Origin: Paraktedonobacter sp034438135
GTDB lineage: Bacteria; Chloroflexota; Ktedonobacteria; Ktedonobacterales; Ktedonobacteraceae
Direction of reading: 5' to 3'
NCBI GenBank assembly: GCA_034438135.1
Contig: DAOTTL010000455.1
Location: 1-22,951 of the forward strand
DNA: 22,951 nt
The translations under genes were made by a program, and so were the position numbers. The first letter of the stretch is position 1; each line of letters begins with the position of its first letter. The notes below the pieces were generated by a model. The model saw only the letters and a list, made by a program, of their open reading frames with translations, was not told the DNA's origin and did not search any database. Positions 14,419 to 21,977 of the stretch are shown here, piece by piece.

Positions 14419-16458
14419 TTAAAGGTGCGTCTGAAACCACTTCAGTCCGTGACGCAGACGTTCAAGGCGTGAATGGGGATGTCCGCCGCGTGAGAGTCCA
14501 TGGCTCTGCCCCTCGAAGCGCACAAAGAGAACCTCACGTCCCAGATACTTGAGTGCAGTAAAGAGCTGCTCGGACTGTTCAATACTACAGCGTAGATCTT
14601 GCTCACTGTGAATGATCAGCAGTGGAGTATGCATGTCCTTCACAAATTTAATGGGCGAACGTTCCATGAAGCGATCCAGTTCCTCCCAGGGAACTCCCTC
14701 AAGATCATCGTCGCCGAACTCCCAGCCGAAGTCACTGGACCCAAACTCCGAGGCCATATTGCTGACACAGCGATCGGTCACGGCAGCTTTGAAGCGATCG
14801 TGATGTCCAATCAGCCAGTTTGTCATAAAGCCGCCATAGCTGCCACCAGTGACGCCCAGACGGGTCTCGTCGATGTATCCTTTGGCGATCACCGCATCCA
14901 CGCCGGCCATGATATCCAGCGAGTCCACAGCACCCCAGACCCCACGAACCGCAATGGAGAAATCGCGTCCATAGCCGCTACTACCGCGTGGGTTGGTGAA
15001 GAGCACAACGTAGCCGTTTGCCGCCTGGACCTGCATTTCATGGAAGAAGCCATACCCGAACTGAGTGTGGGGTCCGCCATGGATTTGCAGGATCAGTGGA
15101 TACTTCTGCGACGCGTCAAAGTCCGGTGGCTTGAGAATCCAGCCATCCATTGGCCAATCCTCGGCCCCCATATACGGCATATGCTCGATCTCACCCACTT
15201 TGAGCTGACTAAAGAGTTCCTGATTGAAACTCGTTAATTGTTGCAGTTCGTCTGAACTTGCCGTTGAAAACGTGAAAATCTCTGGCGGTCGGCTGGGATT
15301 GCCGATAAGCGCGGCAATATGTTTAGCAGATCCATCGGCTGAGAAATCGCGCACATGGGCGTCTGCTGGCGTCAGAGGAGACAGGTTGTGATCGTCGCCT
15401 TCGATGGAGATGGCAAAAACACGCGTGGCACCACGCAATGAGGCCAGGGCGTAAAGAGTCTGACCATCAGGTGACCAGGCCGGTTTGGGGGCCAGATGTT
15501 CATCTTTTGCATCGGCATCAGTATTGGTCCAATCCTGGAAGCTCCCCAGGAAATGCTGAGTCAGGAGAGCCGGGCTATCTTCCACTGCGTTGGCGGAAAT
15601 CGTATAGAGATCGACATGTCCTCCTGAGCGACGTTTAAGCGCACCCAGAAATGCGATCGTTTGACCATCGGGCGACCAGGAGGGGGATGCACAACCCAGC
15701 GTTCCGTCAGTCAGACATTGCAATTCGCTTGCCCGACTCTGCTCAATCTTTAGTGTGTAGACATCTGGTAGCGGCGTGCGCCAGCGATCCTCTTCTCGAC
15801 TGGAAACAAAGGCCAGGTGTGTCCCATCGGGCGACCAGGTCATATCTCCGTCGTCCCAATCTCCATCTGTGATTTGAACTGGTTCTCCTCCATTGATATT
15901 GATCAGGAAAATATGGCTGCGCTTCTCGTAGATATACCCGGCCCCATCCAGGCGATACCAGAGACGATCAATGACGTGTACTTTTGGCAGTGGCTTTCCA
16001 TCCTCCTGCACCTCCTCCAACGGTCCGACGGAAGCGGTAAATGCCAGCCATTGACCATCAGGAGACCAGACAGGTGTGGACGCCCCATAGGGGAGAGATG
16101 TAATCTGTCGGGCCTCACCTCCATCGGTTGGCAGGAGCCAGATCTGAGGCTGATCCTTCCCTAACTTTCTCTGCTCTTCTGCCGCCGCTCGACTGGCCAC
16201 ACCAGGTCGATCAGAAAGAAAGGTCAACCACCGTCCATCGGGGGACCACGTGGGACTGCTGGCATTGGATGGTTCGGTTGTTAAGCGTCGGGCCTCGCCT
16301 CCTTCCGAAGGCGTTGTCCAGATTGCGGAGCGATAGGCATGCTTACGCGCATCGATTTCAGACACAACATAAGCTACGCGGTTCCCATCAGGCGAGATGC
16401 GTGGCGCACTGAGAAATTTGAACGAGTAAAGATCCTCAATAGTAATGGGTCTCGACAT
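14419..16458 (-). CDS. S9C-type prolyl oligopeptidase / acylaminoacyl-peptidase
   Basis: A 679-residue cytoplasmic serine peptidase acting on oligopeptides. The N-terminal beta-propeller (about 1-420) shows repeated PD40/WD40-like blades marked by WSPDGQ or ISPDGN, which restrict access to short peptides. The C-terminal alpha/beta hydrolase has nucleophile Ser540 in GVTGGSYGGFMTN, Asp621 in IIHSEQDLRCS and His653 in EGQSHGLSRGG; HGGPHTQFGYGF supplies the oxyanion region. I chose the ATG at 16458, preceded by AAGGGA; the frame stays open 41 codons further but that part overlaps the M14 gene and looks unnatural. It is the last gene of an operon, 34 bases after the M14 carboxypeptidase. Specificity (acylaminoacyl versus dipeptidyl) cannot be read from sequence. 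Confidence 0.92.
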   Translation of the reverse strand: MSRPITIEDLYSFKFLSAPRISPDGNRVAYVVSEIDARKHAYRSAIWTTPSEGGEARRLTTEPSNASSPTWSPDGRWLTFLSDRPGVASRAAAEEQRKLGKDQPQIWLLPTDGGEARQITSLPYGASTPVWSPDGQWLAFTASVGPLEEVQEDGKPLPKVHVIDRLWYRLDGAGYIYEKRSHIFLININGGEPVQITDGDWDDGDMTWSPDGTHLAFVSSREEDRWRTPLPDVYTLKIEQSRASELQCLTDGTLGCASPSWSPDGQTIAFLGALKRRSGGHVDLYTISANAVEDSPALLTQHFLGSFQDWTNTDADAKDEHLAPKPAWSPDGQTLYALASLRGATRVFAISIEGDDHNLSPLTPADAHVRDFSADGSAKHIAALIGNPSRPPEIFTFSTASSDELQQLTSFNQELFSQLKVGEIEHMPYMGAEDWPMDGWILKPPDFDASQKYPLILQIHGGPHTQFGYGFFHEMQVQAANGYVVLFTNPRGSSGYGRDFSIAVRGVWGAVDSLDIMAGVDAVIAKGYIDETRLGVTGGSYGGFMTNWLIGHHDRFKAAVTDRCVSNMASEFGSSDFGWEFGDDDLEGVPWEELDRFMERSPIKFVKDMHTPLLIIHSEQDLRCSIEQSEQLFTALKYLGREVLFVRFEGQSHGLSRGGHPHSRLERLRHGLKWFQTHL

Positions 16459-16492
16459 GCTGTTTTCCCTTCTACATGCTAATTGAGCGAAA

Positions 16493-18217
16493 TTATTGGT
16501 TGTCTGGAGATGGAGCCAGCACGATCTCTCTATGGAGTGTTCCCGCACGGGGAGAGCGCACATGGAGCGTGAGGACCGCATTAACTGGTCCCTTGACTAC
16601 CCACTCAAGCTTGCAGCGATTATCTGTAGGAGAGGCCGCAGTCCACCAGTCCCAAACCTTGTTGGAGCGACCTTCCAGTTGACCCATCTCCTGCCAGGGT
16701 CTACCACCGATAAGCGTTACCTGCTCAGGTACAATCAACTCCGCCTCTATTGGTCTTACATCCTGACGTTCCAGCGCTCGCTGGCTGGTATATGTAGGAA
16801 GAAAGCCTCCATTTTCAATTACCACGTTGACACGGTAGATCTCCTCTCCCTGGGACTCGACCAGGATGTGAGGTGTCATGAGGTAAGGACAGAGTGAGGC
16901 ATTGGAGAGTGTCCACTGACTATGGGTTTCGCAGATCTTCTCCAGGTACTGTAGCGGGGCATTTTCTTCGTACAGCTTGACTTTCCAGCCCCCAATTTCG
17001 ACCTCTCCCAACTGTGGATGCTCAAAGGAATGCCAGTTGACAAAAGCCTCACCTTGCATTACCTCGTCATTCCAGCGCATAATCTTGAGATCATCCTCTT
17101 CTGGATGCCAGCGTACCCAACTGATGAAATCATGCGGCTCAACGCCGGACGCGGTACCCATGTCCCACAGTTCCGGTGTAAAACTAAACCAGCCATGATG
17201 ATCATAGCCAAAATCATCCATTGCACCGTGCATGATTTTCTTAGGATGATAGCGGAAGCCGTGAAAGACAGAGACGCTTGGATAGCCTGTTATCTCAGTC
17301 CCACGCTGGCCCATCAGCTTATAGATATCCAGATCCTCAGTGGGTAGAGCATCGTCTGACTGGGTACCATAGGGACGCAACAATACACCCGAATAGGTAT
17401 GATAAGTGACAACACCGGAAATGTTCGTATGTGTTCGCCAAAACTCGGCCTCGGCCCGTGTCTCTGGCTCCGAGAAGGGATAGGGACCGGACCCCGGCTC
17501 GATTCCTTCAGGTGCCCACTCATAGGGATAATTACGGTTAATATCCATGCCTTCGCGTGCAGGGGCAACGGGAATCGTAAAGCCATCATAGTTACGGATA
17601 AGCCCCTCCGGCAGAACGGTATAATATGTGCCGTCTTCGTCGTCAATACCTCGCCGACGCATCACACGTGGATCTTTCTCCGAGCATCGCCAGGCCCCAC
17701 TGGGATTTTTGTAGCGCATTTGCAGGATCAGGCCATCTCCGTCAACGTCTTCTGGATAGAGACCGTCGCGTTCCTCTGTGTAGGGGTGGAGACGCGTACT
17801 ACTGCGCAGATCGTAGGGTGTCGTCAGATACTTCTCCGCGCCGTCTACACTCAGGCGTGGCAGAAAGTAGATCGCGCTCCGATCCAGGACACGTGTAACC
17901 TGTTTATCGTGTCCATAACGCGACAGATAGGACCAGATGGTATAGAGCACAACCGTTGAACCTGTAACCTCGCCTGCGTGTGTATTGCCATCAATCCAGT
18001 AAGCGGACTTCTCCAGTGCGGGTCCGGTTGCCTGGTTTGTTAACGTCACTAACCACAGTTCGCGACCTTCCAGGCTTTTGCCTAGAGATTCGATTTGCGC
18101 GAGGTCTGGATAAGCCTCGACCAGTTCGTGCAGGATATGAGTCAGTGTCTCATAAGTATAGTAAGAAAGCACACCGCGTTCAGGGTCAAAGCGCTGATGC
18201 ACAATGGGTTCGGACAT
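16493..18217 (-). CDS. M14 family zinc carboxypeptidase
   Basis: A 574-residue metallocarboxypeptidase-like enzyme that removes C-terminal residues or cleaves related amide bonds. Zinc ligands are His80 and Glu83 in DGNTHAGEVTG and His273 in VVTYHTYSG; Arg228 in GMDINRNYPYEW should bind the substrate carboxylate, and Glu349 in FSFTPELWDMG is the likely catalytic base. The catalytic domain fills about 1-400; the remaining 170 residues look like an added beta-rich domain. There is no signal peptide, unusual for pancreatic-type relatives but normal for cytoplasmic members. The ATG at 18217 has AAGGA upstream; a TTG six codons earlier does not. It lies 47 bases after the acidic protein gene and 34 bases before the S9 peptidase, clearly one operon. 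Confidence 0.9.
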   Translation of the reverse strand: MSEPIVHQRFDPERGVLSYYTYETLTHILHELVEAYPDLAQIESLGKSLEGRELWLVTLTNQATGPALEKSAYWIDGNTHAGEVTGSTVVLYTIWSYLSRYGHDKQVTRVLDRSAIYFLPRLSVDGAEKYLTTPYDLRSSTRLHPYTEERDGLYPEDVDGDGLILQMRYKNPSGAWRCSEKDPRVMRRRGIDDEDGTYYTVLPEGLIRNYDGFTIPVAPAREGMDINRNYPYEWAPEGIEPGSGPYPFSEPETRAEAEFWRTHTNISGVVTYHTYSGVLLRPYGTQSDDALPTEDLDIYKLMGQRGTEITGYPSVSVFHGFRYHPKKIMHGAMDDFGYDHHGWFSFTPELWDMGTASGVEPHDFISWVRWHPEEDDLKIMRWNDEVMQGEAFVNWHSFEHPQLGEVEIGGWKVKLYEENAPLQYLEKICETHSQWTLSNASLCPYLMTPHILVESQGEEIYRVNVVIENGGFLPTYTSQRALERQDVRPIEAELIVPEQVTLIGGRPWQEMGQLEGRSNKVWDWWTAASPTDNRCKLEWVVKGPVNAVLTLHVRSPRAGTLHREIVLAPSPDNQ

Positions 18218-18264
18218 AAGTCGCCAATCCTTCAAATAGTGAGTTTCGCACTCATAAAAGCTTC

Positions 18265-19089
18265 TTAGTGTCGCCGTCTGCTCCGACGCTCTTTCTCAAG
18301 GGCTGCATCTAGCGTCTCGTGCAAACGTTCAAAGTCGTCCACATCCAGTTGCAATTCCACCGCAGGAAGGTCGTCAGGCCGGGCATGGCTCTCCTCATAC
18401 AGCCGTAGAATCAGCGCCAATGTAATCTGTCCAGCCTCCGCGTCACTTTCCTCATCTTCCTCATCCTCATCTTCTTCATCGACACTGTCAACGGTCGCCT
18501 CAGCTTGCGTAAAAAAGACCTCTGTTCTGGCACAGCGTAGCCGTCCGGTTAACTTAAGTGCGTCTGTAGAGAGTTCTTCGGCCAGTTCGCGTACAACCTC
18601 CATCATTTGCACAAAGGCTTCTTGAAGTTGTTCTAAGGCATCCTCGTCATCTTCGTCGCCGCTCAGAGCTGCGTCCCTCAGCGCCGAGAGTTCCTCACTC
18701 ACGGGATTGCTCGCGCTCCCTCCAACGTCGGGGAGTCGTTGACGTGCCAGATCGTTGAGCTTCTCCAGGGCCTGGGCGAACGCGGGTGAGAGATTTCCTC
18801 CATCGGACTCGGTGTGTTTACTCTCTTCCCCTTCGTTTCCTTCATCGCTCTCATCGTCATCGTCATCGTCCTCATCTGGCGTGTCCATTGCCAGGCCTGC
18901 TGCCTCTTCAACTGCAAGTATTTGCTGATGCAATTCTTCAATGGCTTCTCGATTTAAATAAGCCAGTACTCGCGCTTGCCGGGAGGCTGCAAGCAATAGA
19001 AATGGAGGCCAATCTCGATAACGCTCTCTTCCTCGCAAATAGCGCATCTCCAACATGCCCAATGTGTCTAAGCGTAGTGAAAGCTCCAT
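18265..19089 (-). CDS. Acidic Asp/Glu-rich protein of unknown function
   Basis: A 274-residue, very acidic protein, first gene of the peptidase operon. Residues 1-66 are helical and non-acidic (ELSLRLDTLGMLEMRYLRG and DWPPFLLLAASRQARVLAYLN). Acidic tracts lie at about 69-96 (a run of six Asp), 144-150 and 203-218. A C-terminal stretch (about 221-274) is helical and ends in a basic tail of Arg residues. No domain or catalytic motif recognised, no signal peptide. The ATG at 19089 has AGGAG upstream and an extended -10 promoter just before it; the open frame reaches back to 19299 but that part crosses the promoter and a hairpin. It may be a scaffold, metal buffer or inhibitor for the following enzymes, but that is conjecture. 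Confidence 0.75.
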   Translation of the reverse strand: MELSLRLDTLGMLEMRYLRGRERYRDWPPFLLLAASRQARVLAYLNREAIEELHQQILAVEEAAGLAMDTPDEDDDDDDESDEGNEGEESKHTESDGGNLSPAFAQALEKLNDLARQRLPDVGGSASNPVSEELSALRDAALSGDEDDEDALEQLQEAFVQMMEVVRELAEELSTDALKLTGRLRCARTEVFFTQAEATVDSVDEEDEDEEDEESDAEAGQITLALILRLYEESHARPDDLPAVELQLDVDDFERLHETLDAALEKERRSRRRH

Positions 19090-19120
19090 GGTTCTCCTCT
19101 CCTCCTCTTTTAGTGCCCCC

Positions 19121-19126
19121 ATCATA
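19121..19126 (-). promoter_or_regulatory. Extended -10 promoter of the peptidase operon
   Basis: On the minus strand TGGTATGAT fits an extended -10 (TGnTATGAT). The -35 region is poor, as is usual for this class. The transcript would start about 25 bases before the ATG at 19089 and include its AGGAG ribosome site. Confidence 0.5.
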
Positions 19127-19248
19127 CCACAGAACCCGCACCTGGCGGCAGTCCCTCCTACTCTCCTTCCATATCTGCGCGAAAAGTCGTTCTCTTGCCG
19201 TTCGCTCTCAGCGGCTTGCAACGCCGTCTCCTCCCTCCTAAAAAAAGG

Positions 19249-19305
19249 GAGAAAATGGAAGAGTTCGCAAGCGGCAAAGCTGCTTGCGAACTCTTCCATT
19301 TTCTC
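19249..19305 (-). terminator. 24-27-bp hairpin next to the transposase remnant
   Basis: Arms 19249-19272 and 19282-19305 are fully complementary, and the centre GGC-AAA-GCT extends the stem. It has the form of the other gene-end hairpins, but the nearest upstream gene on the minus strand ends about 565 bases away (19871), with a transposase fragment between. Confidence 0.7.
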
Positions 19306-19314
19306 CTCTTATTG

Positions 19315-19600
19315 GACGACAGGGGTTACCCTCGCGCTCGGCGTTGAGTCGGTTCCTGGCCTCGATGGATCAGGAGACCATTGACGCTTTGCGTCAGCAC
19401 TTTGAGCGCTTCAGCTTTGCCTCTGGCTGGACGCTGGGAGACCTCACCGATCGCAGCAGGAAGCGGCTGCTGATCTTCGATGTGGATGGCACCAGGCAAG
19501 TAGCTCGACTCCGCCGCTGGCCTATGTTCCCCGAGTCGGCCGCCGCTCATCAACGCATGGCGCAGGTCTGCTCAGTAAGCTATCCCGGACGCAAGGCCAA
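19315..19600 (+). pseudogene. Internal fragment of a transposase
   Basis: The frame reads RQGLPSRSALSRFLASMDQ, then a helical stretch, LLIFDVDGTRQVARLR, PAAH-like SAAAHQRM and VCSVSYPGRK. I recognise this order as the central part of a transposase common in Ktedonobacteria, where the RSALSRFL and IFDVDGTR motifs and a GYxGRK motif follow one another. About 100 residues expected before it and most of the C-terminus are missing. After 19600 the frame stays open to 19874 but no longer resembles the family, suggesting deletion or frameshift. No start codon with a ribosome site. Family recall is from memory, unverified by search. Confidence 0.5.
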
Positions 19601-19870
19601 ATTGGCTCCCAGCCTTTGTGTGGCTCTTGCAGCAGGTCGAACTGGCGTTTGTCACCAGATGCATCAGTTAGCATCTCCTGCCTCTCTCTGCGGTGCAAGC
19701 CCACCTGGCGTTGCCTTCCACTGCTCAGGTCTCTGGCGTGACTCCCGCTCACCTCTCGATCTCTTCGATGTGGGAGAACTGGCCCTCGACGATCAAGGGC
19801 TGCGGGTGCGTGTCATCATCTTCTGGTCGAGGCGCATCTCGTGGGATGACTCACACTCGCGAAGATTATT
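19601..19870. other. Decayed sequence between transposase remnant and next gene
   Basis: An open plus-strand frame continues through here (DLFDVGELALDDQGLRVRV among its residues) but I cannot tie it to any family. It is probably further degraded insertion-element DNA. The motif TGAGTCATCCC lies at its right end on the minus strand (19853-19843). Confidence 0.4.
19843..19855 (-). other. Post-stop motif copy 3, diverged (TGTGAGTCATCCC)
   Basis: On the minus strand it begins about 15 bases after the stop codon of the cyclase-fold gene. It shares TGAGTCATCCC with the copy at the right edge of the window. The presumed terminator hairpin that follows this motif at other genes is found 540 bases further on, past the transposase remnant. 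Confidence 0.4.
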
Positions 19871-20740
19871 TTAAATCTGTTGTCCATATGCTCGTAGGGT
19901 GGTAAGTGCGTCAATGGTCACGATGCCCCGCCATTCGAGGGTTGTGGCCGGATTCCAGTTTAGCCAGTTGAACTGCCAACCGCCATCTTCTTGCTGGGCC
20001 GTTGCCAGAACGTTCAGATGCTTTTCGATCACCTCATCGGAGAACAAGCGACGGGCGAGACTCTGTGGACGAGGGGCGAAGTTGAGGGGTGTATGTGTGT
20101 CTTCCTGCTCAGTGGGGGTAAGTGCGACCAAATTCTGTGCCAGGATTTTCGGTCCAATACGGGCAAAGACTTCCTCCGCACGCTGACGATCGGAGACAAA
20201 ATCAAGGAACGGCAGAATGGCACGCATTTCATAGGGTGTGGTCTGGTCCAGCGTGTCGAGTTGACGCCAGCAGTACTCGGTTGCTACCGCCAGCCAGGGA
20301 TGCTCGACGCGGTGCTTATATAAGAGGGCAGCGATGGCCGCCGTGGGATTGAGTGAGGCTGGCGGCTGATCTTCGGTCTCCCACCAGGGAGCATGGGGAT
20401 AATCGTTCACCGAAGGTAGCGCAAAGGGTACGCCCCCTTCTGACGTCGTGATGGACAGCAGATAATCGCAGGACCGTGTAACCATGGGATCCTCAAACGT
20501 ATCGGCCTCGTCCAGAAGAGAGAGCGCTATCCAGGTAGGTAACGGCTGACTCATAGGTGTACGTACATCTGGCTCCAGACCGTTGCCAAAGCCGCCATCA
20601 GGATTTTGGTAGGGACTCAGAGCTTTCTCTACTTCCTGTCGTTCGCCGTCCAGAAAGAGAGCAGCAAGACGTCGCCGTTCAAGCAGTCGAGCCGTTCTCC
20701 AGATAAAATCGGTTGCCTTTGCGAGAGTAGCTGTTGTCAT
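19871..20740 (-). CDS. Terpenoid-cyclase-fold (squalene-cyclase-repeat-like) protein
   Basis: A 289-residue soluble protein with alpha/alpha-toroid repeats: QNPDGGFGNG (45-54) and QQEDGGWQFNW near the C-terminus are QW-type motifs of prenyltransferases and squalene/hopene cyclases. It is less than half the length of a hopene cyclase and I see no DxDD catalytic motif, so true cyclase activity is unlikely; such proteins are usually labelled prenyltransferase/squalene oxidase repeat proteins with unknown role. The ATG at 20740 has AGGAG about ten bases upstream; a TTG 14 codons earlier has none. The gene diverges from the WYL regulator over 132 bases, suggesting the regulator may control it. Confidence 0.75.
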   Translation of the reverse strand: MTTATLAKATDFIWRTARLLERRRLAALFLDGERQEVEKALSPYQNPDGGFGNGLEPDVRTPMSQPLPTWIALSLLDEADTFEDPMVTRSCDYLLSITTSEGGVPFALPSVNDYPHAPWWETEDQPPASLNPTAAIAALLYKHRVEHPWLAVATEYCWRQLDTLDQTTPYEMRAILPFLDFVSDRQRAEEVFARIGPKILAQNLVALTPTEQEDTHTPLNFAPRPQSLARRLFSDEVIEKHLNVLATAQQEDGGWQFNWLNWNPATTLEWRGIVTIDALTTLRAYGQQI

Positions 20741-20872
20741 AAGATAAAATTCTCCTCTATTTCGAGCTGTTTTCGGTTTCAACTGGTTCTTGTAGAGAGT
20801 ATACTGGTAAATGTGGTCGGAAACGGTCCTATTAGCAGACCATATTCTCTGTGGAAGGAAATACTCTCTTTT
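20741..20872. promoter_or_regulatory. Shared divergent promoter region
   Basis: This 132-base gap serves both the cyclase-fold gene and the WYL regulator. It contains AGTATACT (20799-20806), a palindromic -10-like sequence usable on either strand, without strong -35 boxes. A regulator site is likely here but no clear operator repeat is visible. Confidence 0.35.
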
Positions 20873-21853
20873 ATGACCTATTCACCAGTCGCCCGGCTTT
20901 TGACGATGCTTGATTTGTTACAATCGCGACCGGGCGTAACCGCTGCTCAACTGGCGGAACGATTGGAGGTTGAGGCACGGAGCGTGCGGCGCTATATAGC
21001 TATGTTGCAAGATATTGGTATCCCTGTTGAGACCGTGCGTGGACGCTACGGCGGCTACCGGCTGCGTCCAGGTTTTAAGTTGCCTCCTCTGATGTGGACC
21101 GAGGATGAGGCCGTGGCGGTGACGCTGGGATTGCAAATCTTACAACAGGCAGGATTATCCCAAACTATTCCGACCGTTGTGCGGGCGCTGGCGAAAGTTG
21201 AGCGTGTGTTGCCACCAGCTTTGCGTGAGCGAGTTCAAGCGCTACAGGAAACGGTGGTATTCAACCTGGGCACTCGCTCAATTACTGAACTGAGCGCCTA
21301 TGTACTGCCTCTGAGTACGGCAGCTCATCAAAGGAAAAGAGTCTGGATGCGCTATCGGTCTCGTCCAAACGAAGAGCATGAGCGAGCATTTGACTGCTAT
21401 GGACTGGTTTATCATAGCGGACGCTGGTACGCCGTTGGGTACTGTCACCTGCGCCAAGACACACGCGTCTTTCGGCTGGATCGTATTCAAGCGCTTGAAA
21501 CGCGCGATGAGTACTTTACGCCTCCGTCTGACTTCGACTGTCTGGCTTATACGATCCAGTCATTCGCGGCTATCCCCTCGCGCTGGCTTGCTGAAGTAAT
21601 ATTAGAGACCACTCTGGAGCAGGTCCGTGAGGCCGTACCCGCCACCTTTGCCACCCTTGAAGAGACATCTGCGGGTATCTTGCTGCGAGCCTACGATGAT
21701 GATCTGCGACATACCGCGCGTTTTCTGGTAAGTCTTGACTGTCCTTTTCGGGTCCTACAGCCGCCGGAACTTGTAGAGGAATTGCGTATGCTGGCTACGA
21801 CCATTCTCGATAGAGTTATGGTAGATCAAGATAAACGTTCAGGTCCGCTCTGA
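20873..21853 (+). CDS. WYL-domain transcriptional regulator (YafY/PafC-like)
   Basis: A 326-residue DNA-binding regulator. The N-terminal winged helix-turn-helix (about 1-60) reads RLLTMLDLLQSRPGVTAAQLAERLEVEARSVRRYI in two short segments, with the wing at TVRGRYGGYRL. The WYL domain (about 150-220) contains RVWMRYRSR, the motif GRWYAVGYCH (WYA in place of WYL) and RVFRLDRIQAL; it binds nucleic acid or small ligands in known members. A C-terminal WCX-like region follows. I chose the ATG at 20873, as the upstream open frame to 20606 overlaps the divergent gene. The ribosome site (AAGGAA, about 13 bases upstream) is distant. It probably regulates the divergent cyclase-fold gene. Confidence 0.9.
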   Translation: MTYSPVARLLTMLDLLQSRPGVTAAQLAERLEVEARSVRRYIAMLQDIGIPVETVRGRYGGYRLRPGFKLPPLMWTEDEAVAVTLGLQILQQAGLSQTIPTVVRALAKVERVLPPALRERVQALQETVVFNLGTRSITELSAYVLPLSTAAHQRKRVWMRYRSRPNEEHERAFDCYGLVYHSGRWYAVGYCHLRQDTRVFRLDRIQALETRDEYFTPPSDFDCLAYTIQSFAAIPSRWLAEVILETTLEQVREAVPATFATLEETSAGILLRAYDDDLRHTARFLVSLDCPFRVLQPPELVEELRMLATTILDRVMVDQDKRSGPL

Positions 21854-21935
21854 GTCGAAACGCATATACAGATTGGAACTGCATAACACTCTACTTTGCT
21901 ATAGGCGAAGGAGTATCCCCAAAAAATCTTTTTCT

Positions 21936-21965
21936 TCTCTTTTGCCGCTTTAGCGGCAAAAGAGA
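21936..21965 (-). terminator. 14-bp hairpin after the glycosyltransferase
   Basis: TCTCTTTTGCCGCT pairs exactly with AGCGGCAAAAGAGA (21936-21949 and 21952-21965). It directly follows the motif TATGAGTCATC after the stop codon and lies between convergent genes, so it may end both transcripts. Confidence 0.75.
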
Positions 21966-21976
21966 GATGACTCATA
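21966..21976 (-). other. Post-stop motif copy 4 (TATGAGTCATC)
   Basis: On the minus strand the motif begins one base after the glycosyltransferase stop codon and runs straight into the hairpin stem as TATGAGTCATCTCT. Confidence 0.5.
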
Positions 21977-21977
21977 T

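Noticed and set aside
14599..15237. Plus-strand frame of 212 codons opposite the S9 peptidase
   Set aside because: The opposite strand encodes the catalytic domain with its full Ser-Asp-His triad; this frame resembles nothing.
15468..16395. Recurring phrase like GACCATCGGGCGACCAGG, at first sight an interspersed DNA repeat or CRISPR-like array
   Set aside because: Spacing is irregular and each copy encodes WSPDGQ in frame, i.e. beta-propeller blades of the S9 peptidase.
17399..17959. Plus-strand frame of 186 codons opposite the M14 peptidase
   Set aside because: Antisense shadow of a conserved catalytic domain, with no ribosome site or recognisable family.
20606..20872. N-terminal extension of the WYL regulator frame
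   Set aside because: It overlaps the divergent cyclase-fold gene and its promoter, and the helix-turn-helix begins properly right after the ATG at 20873.
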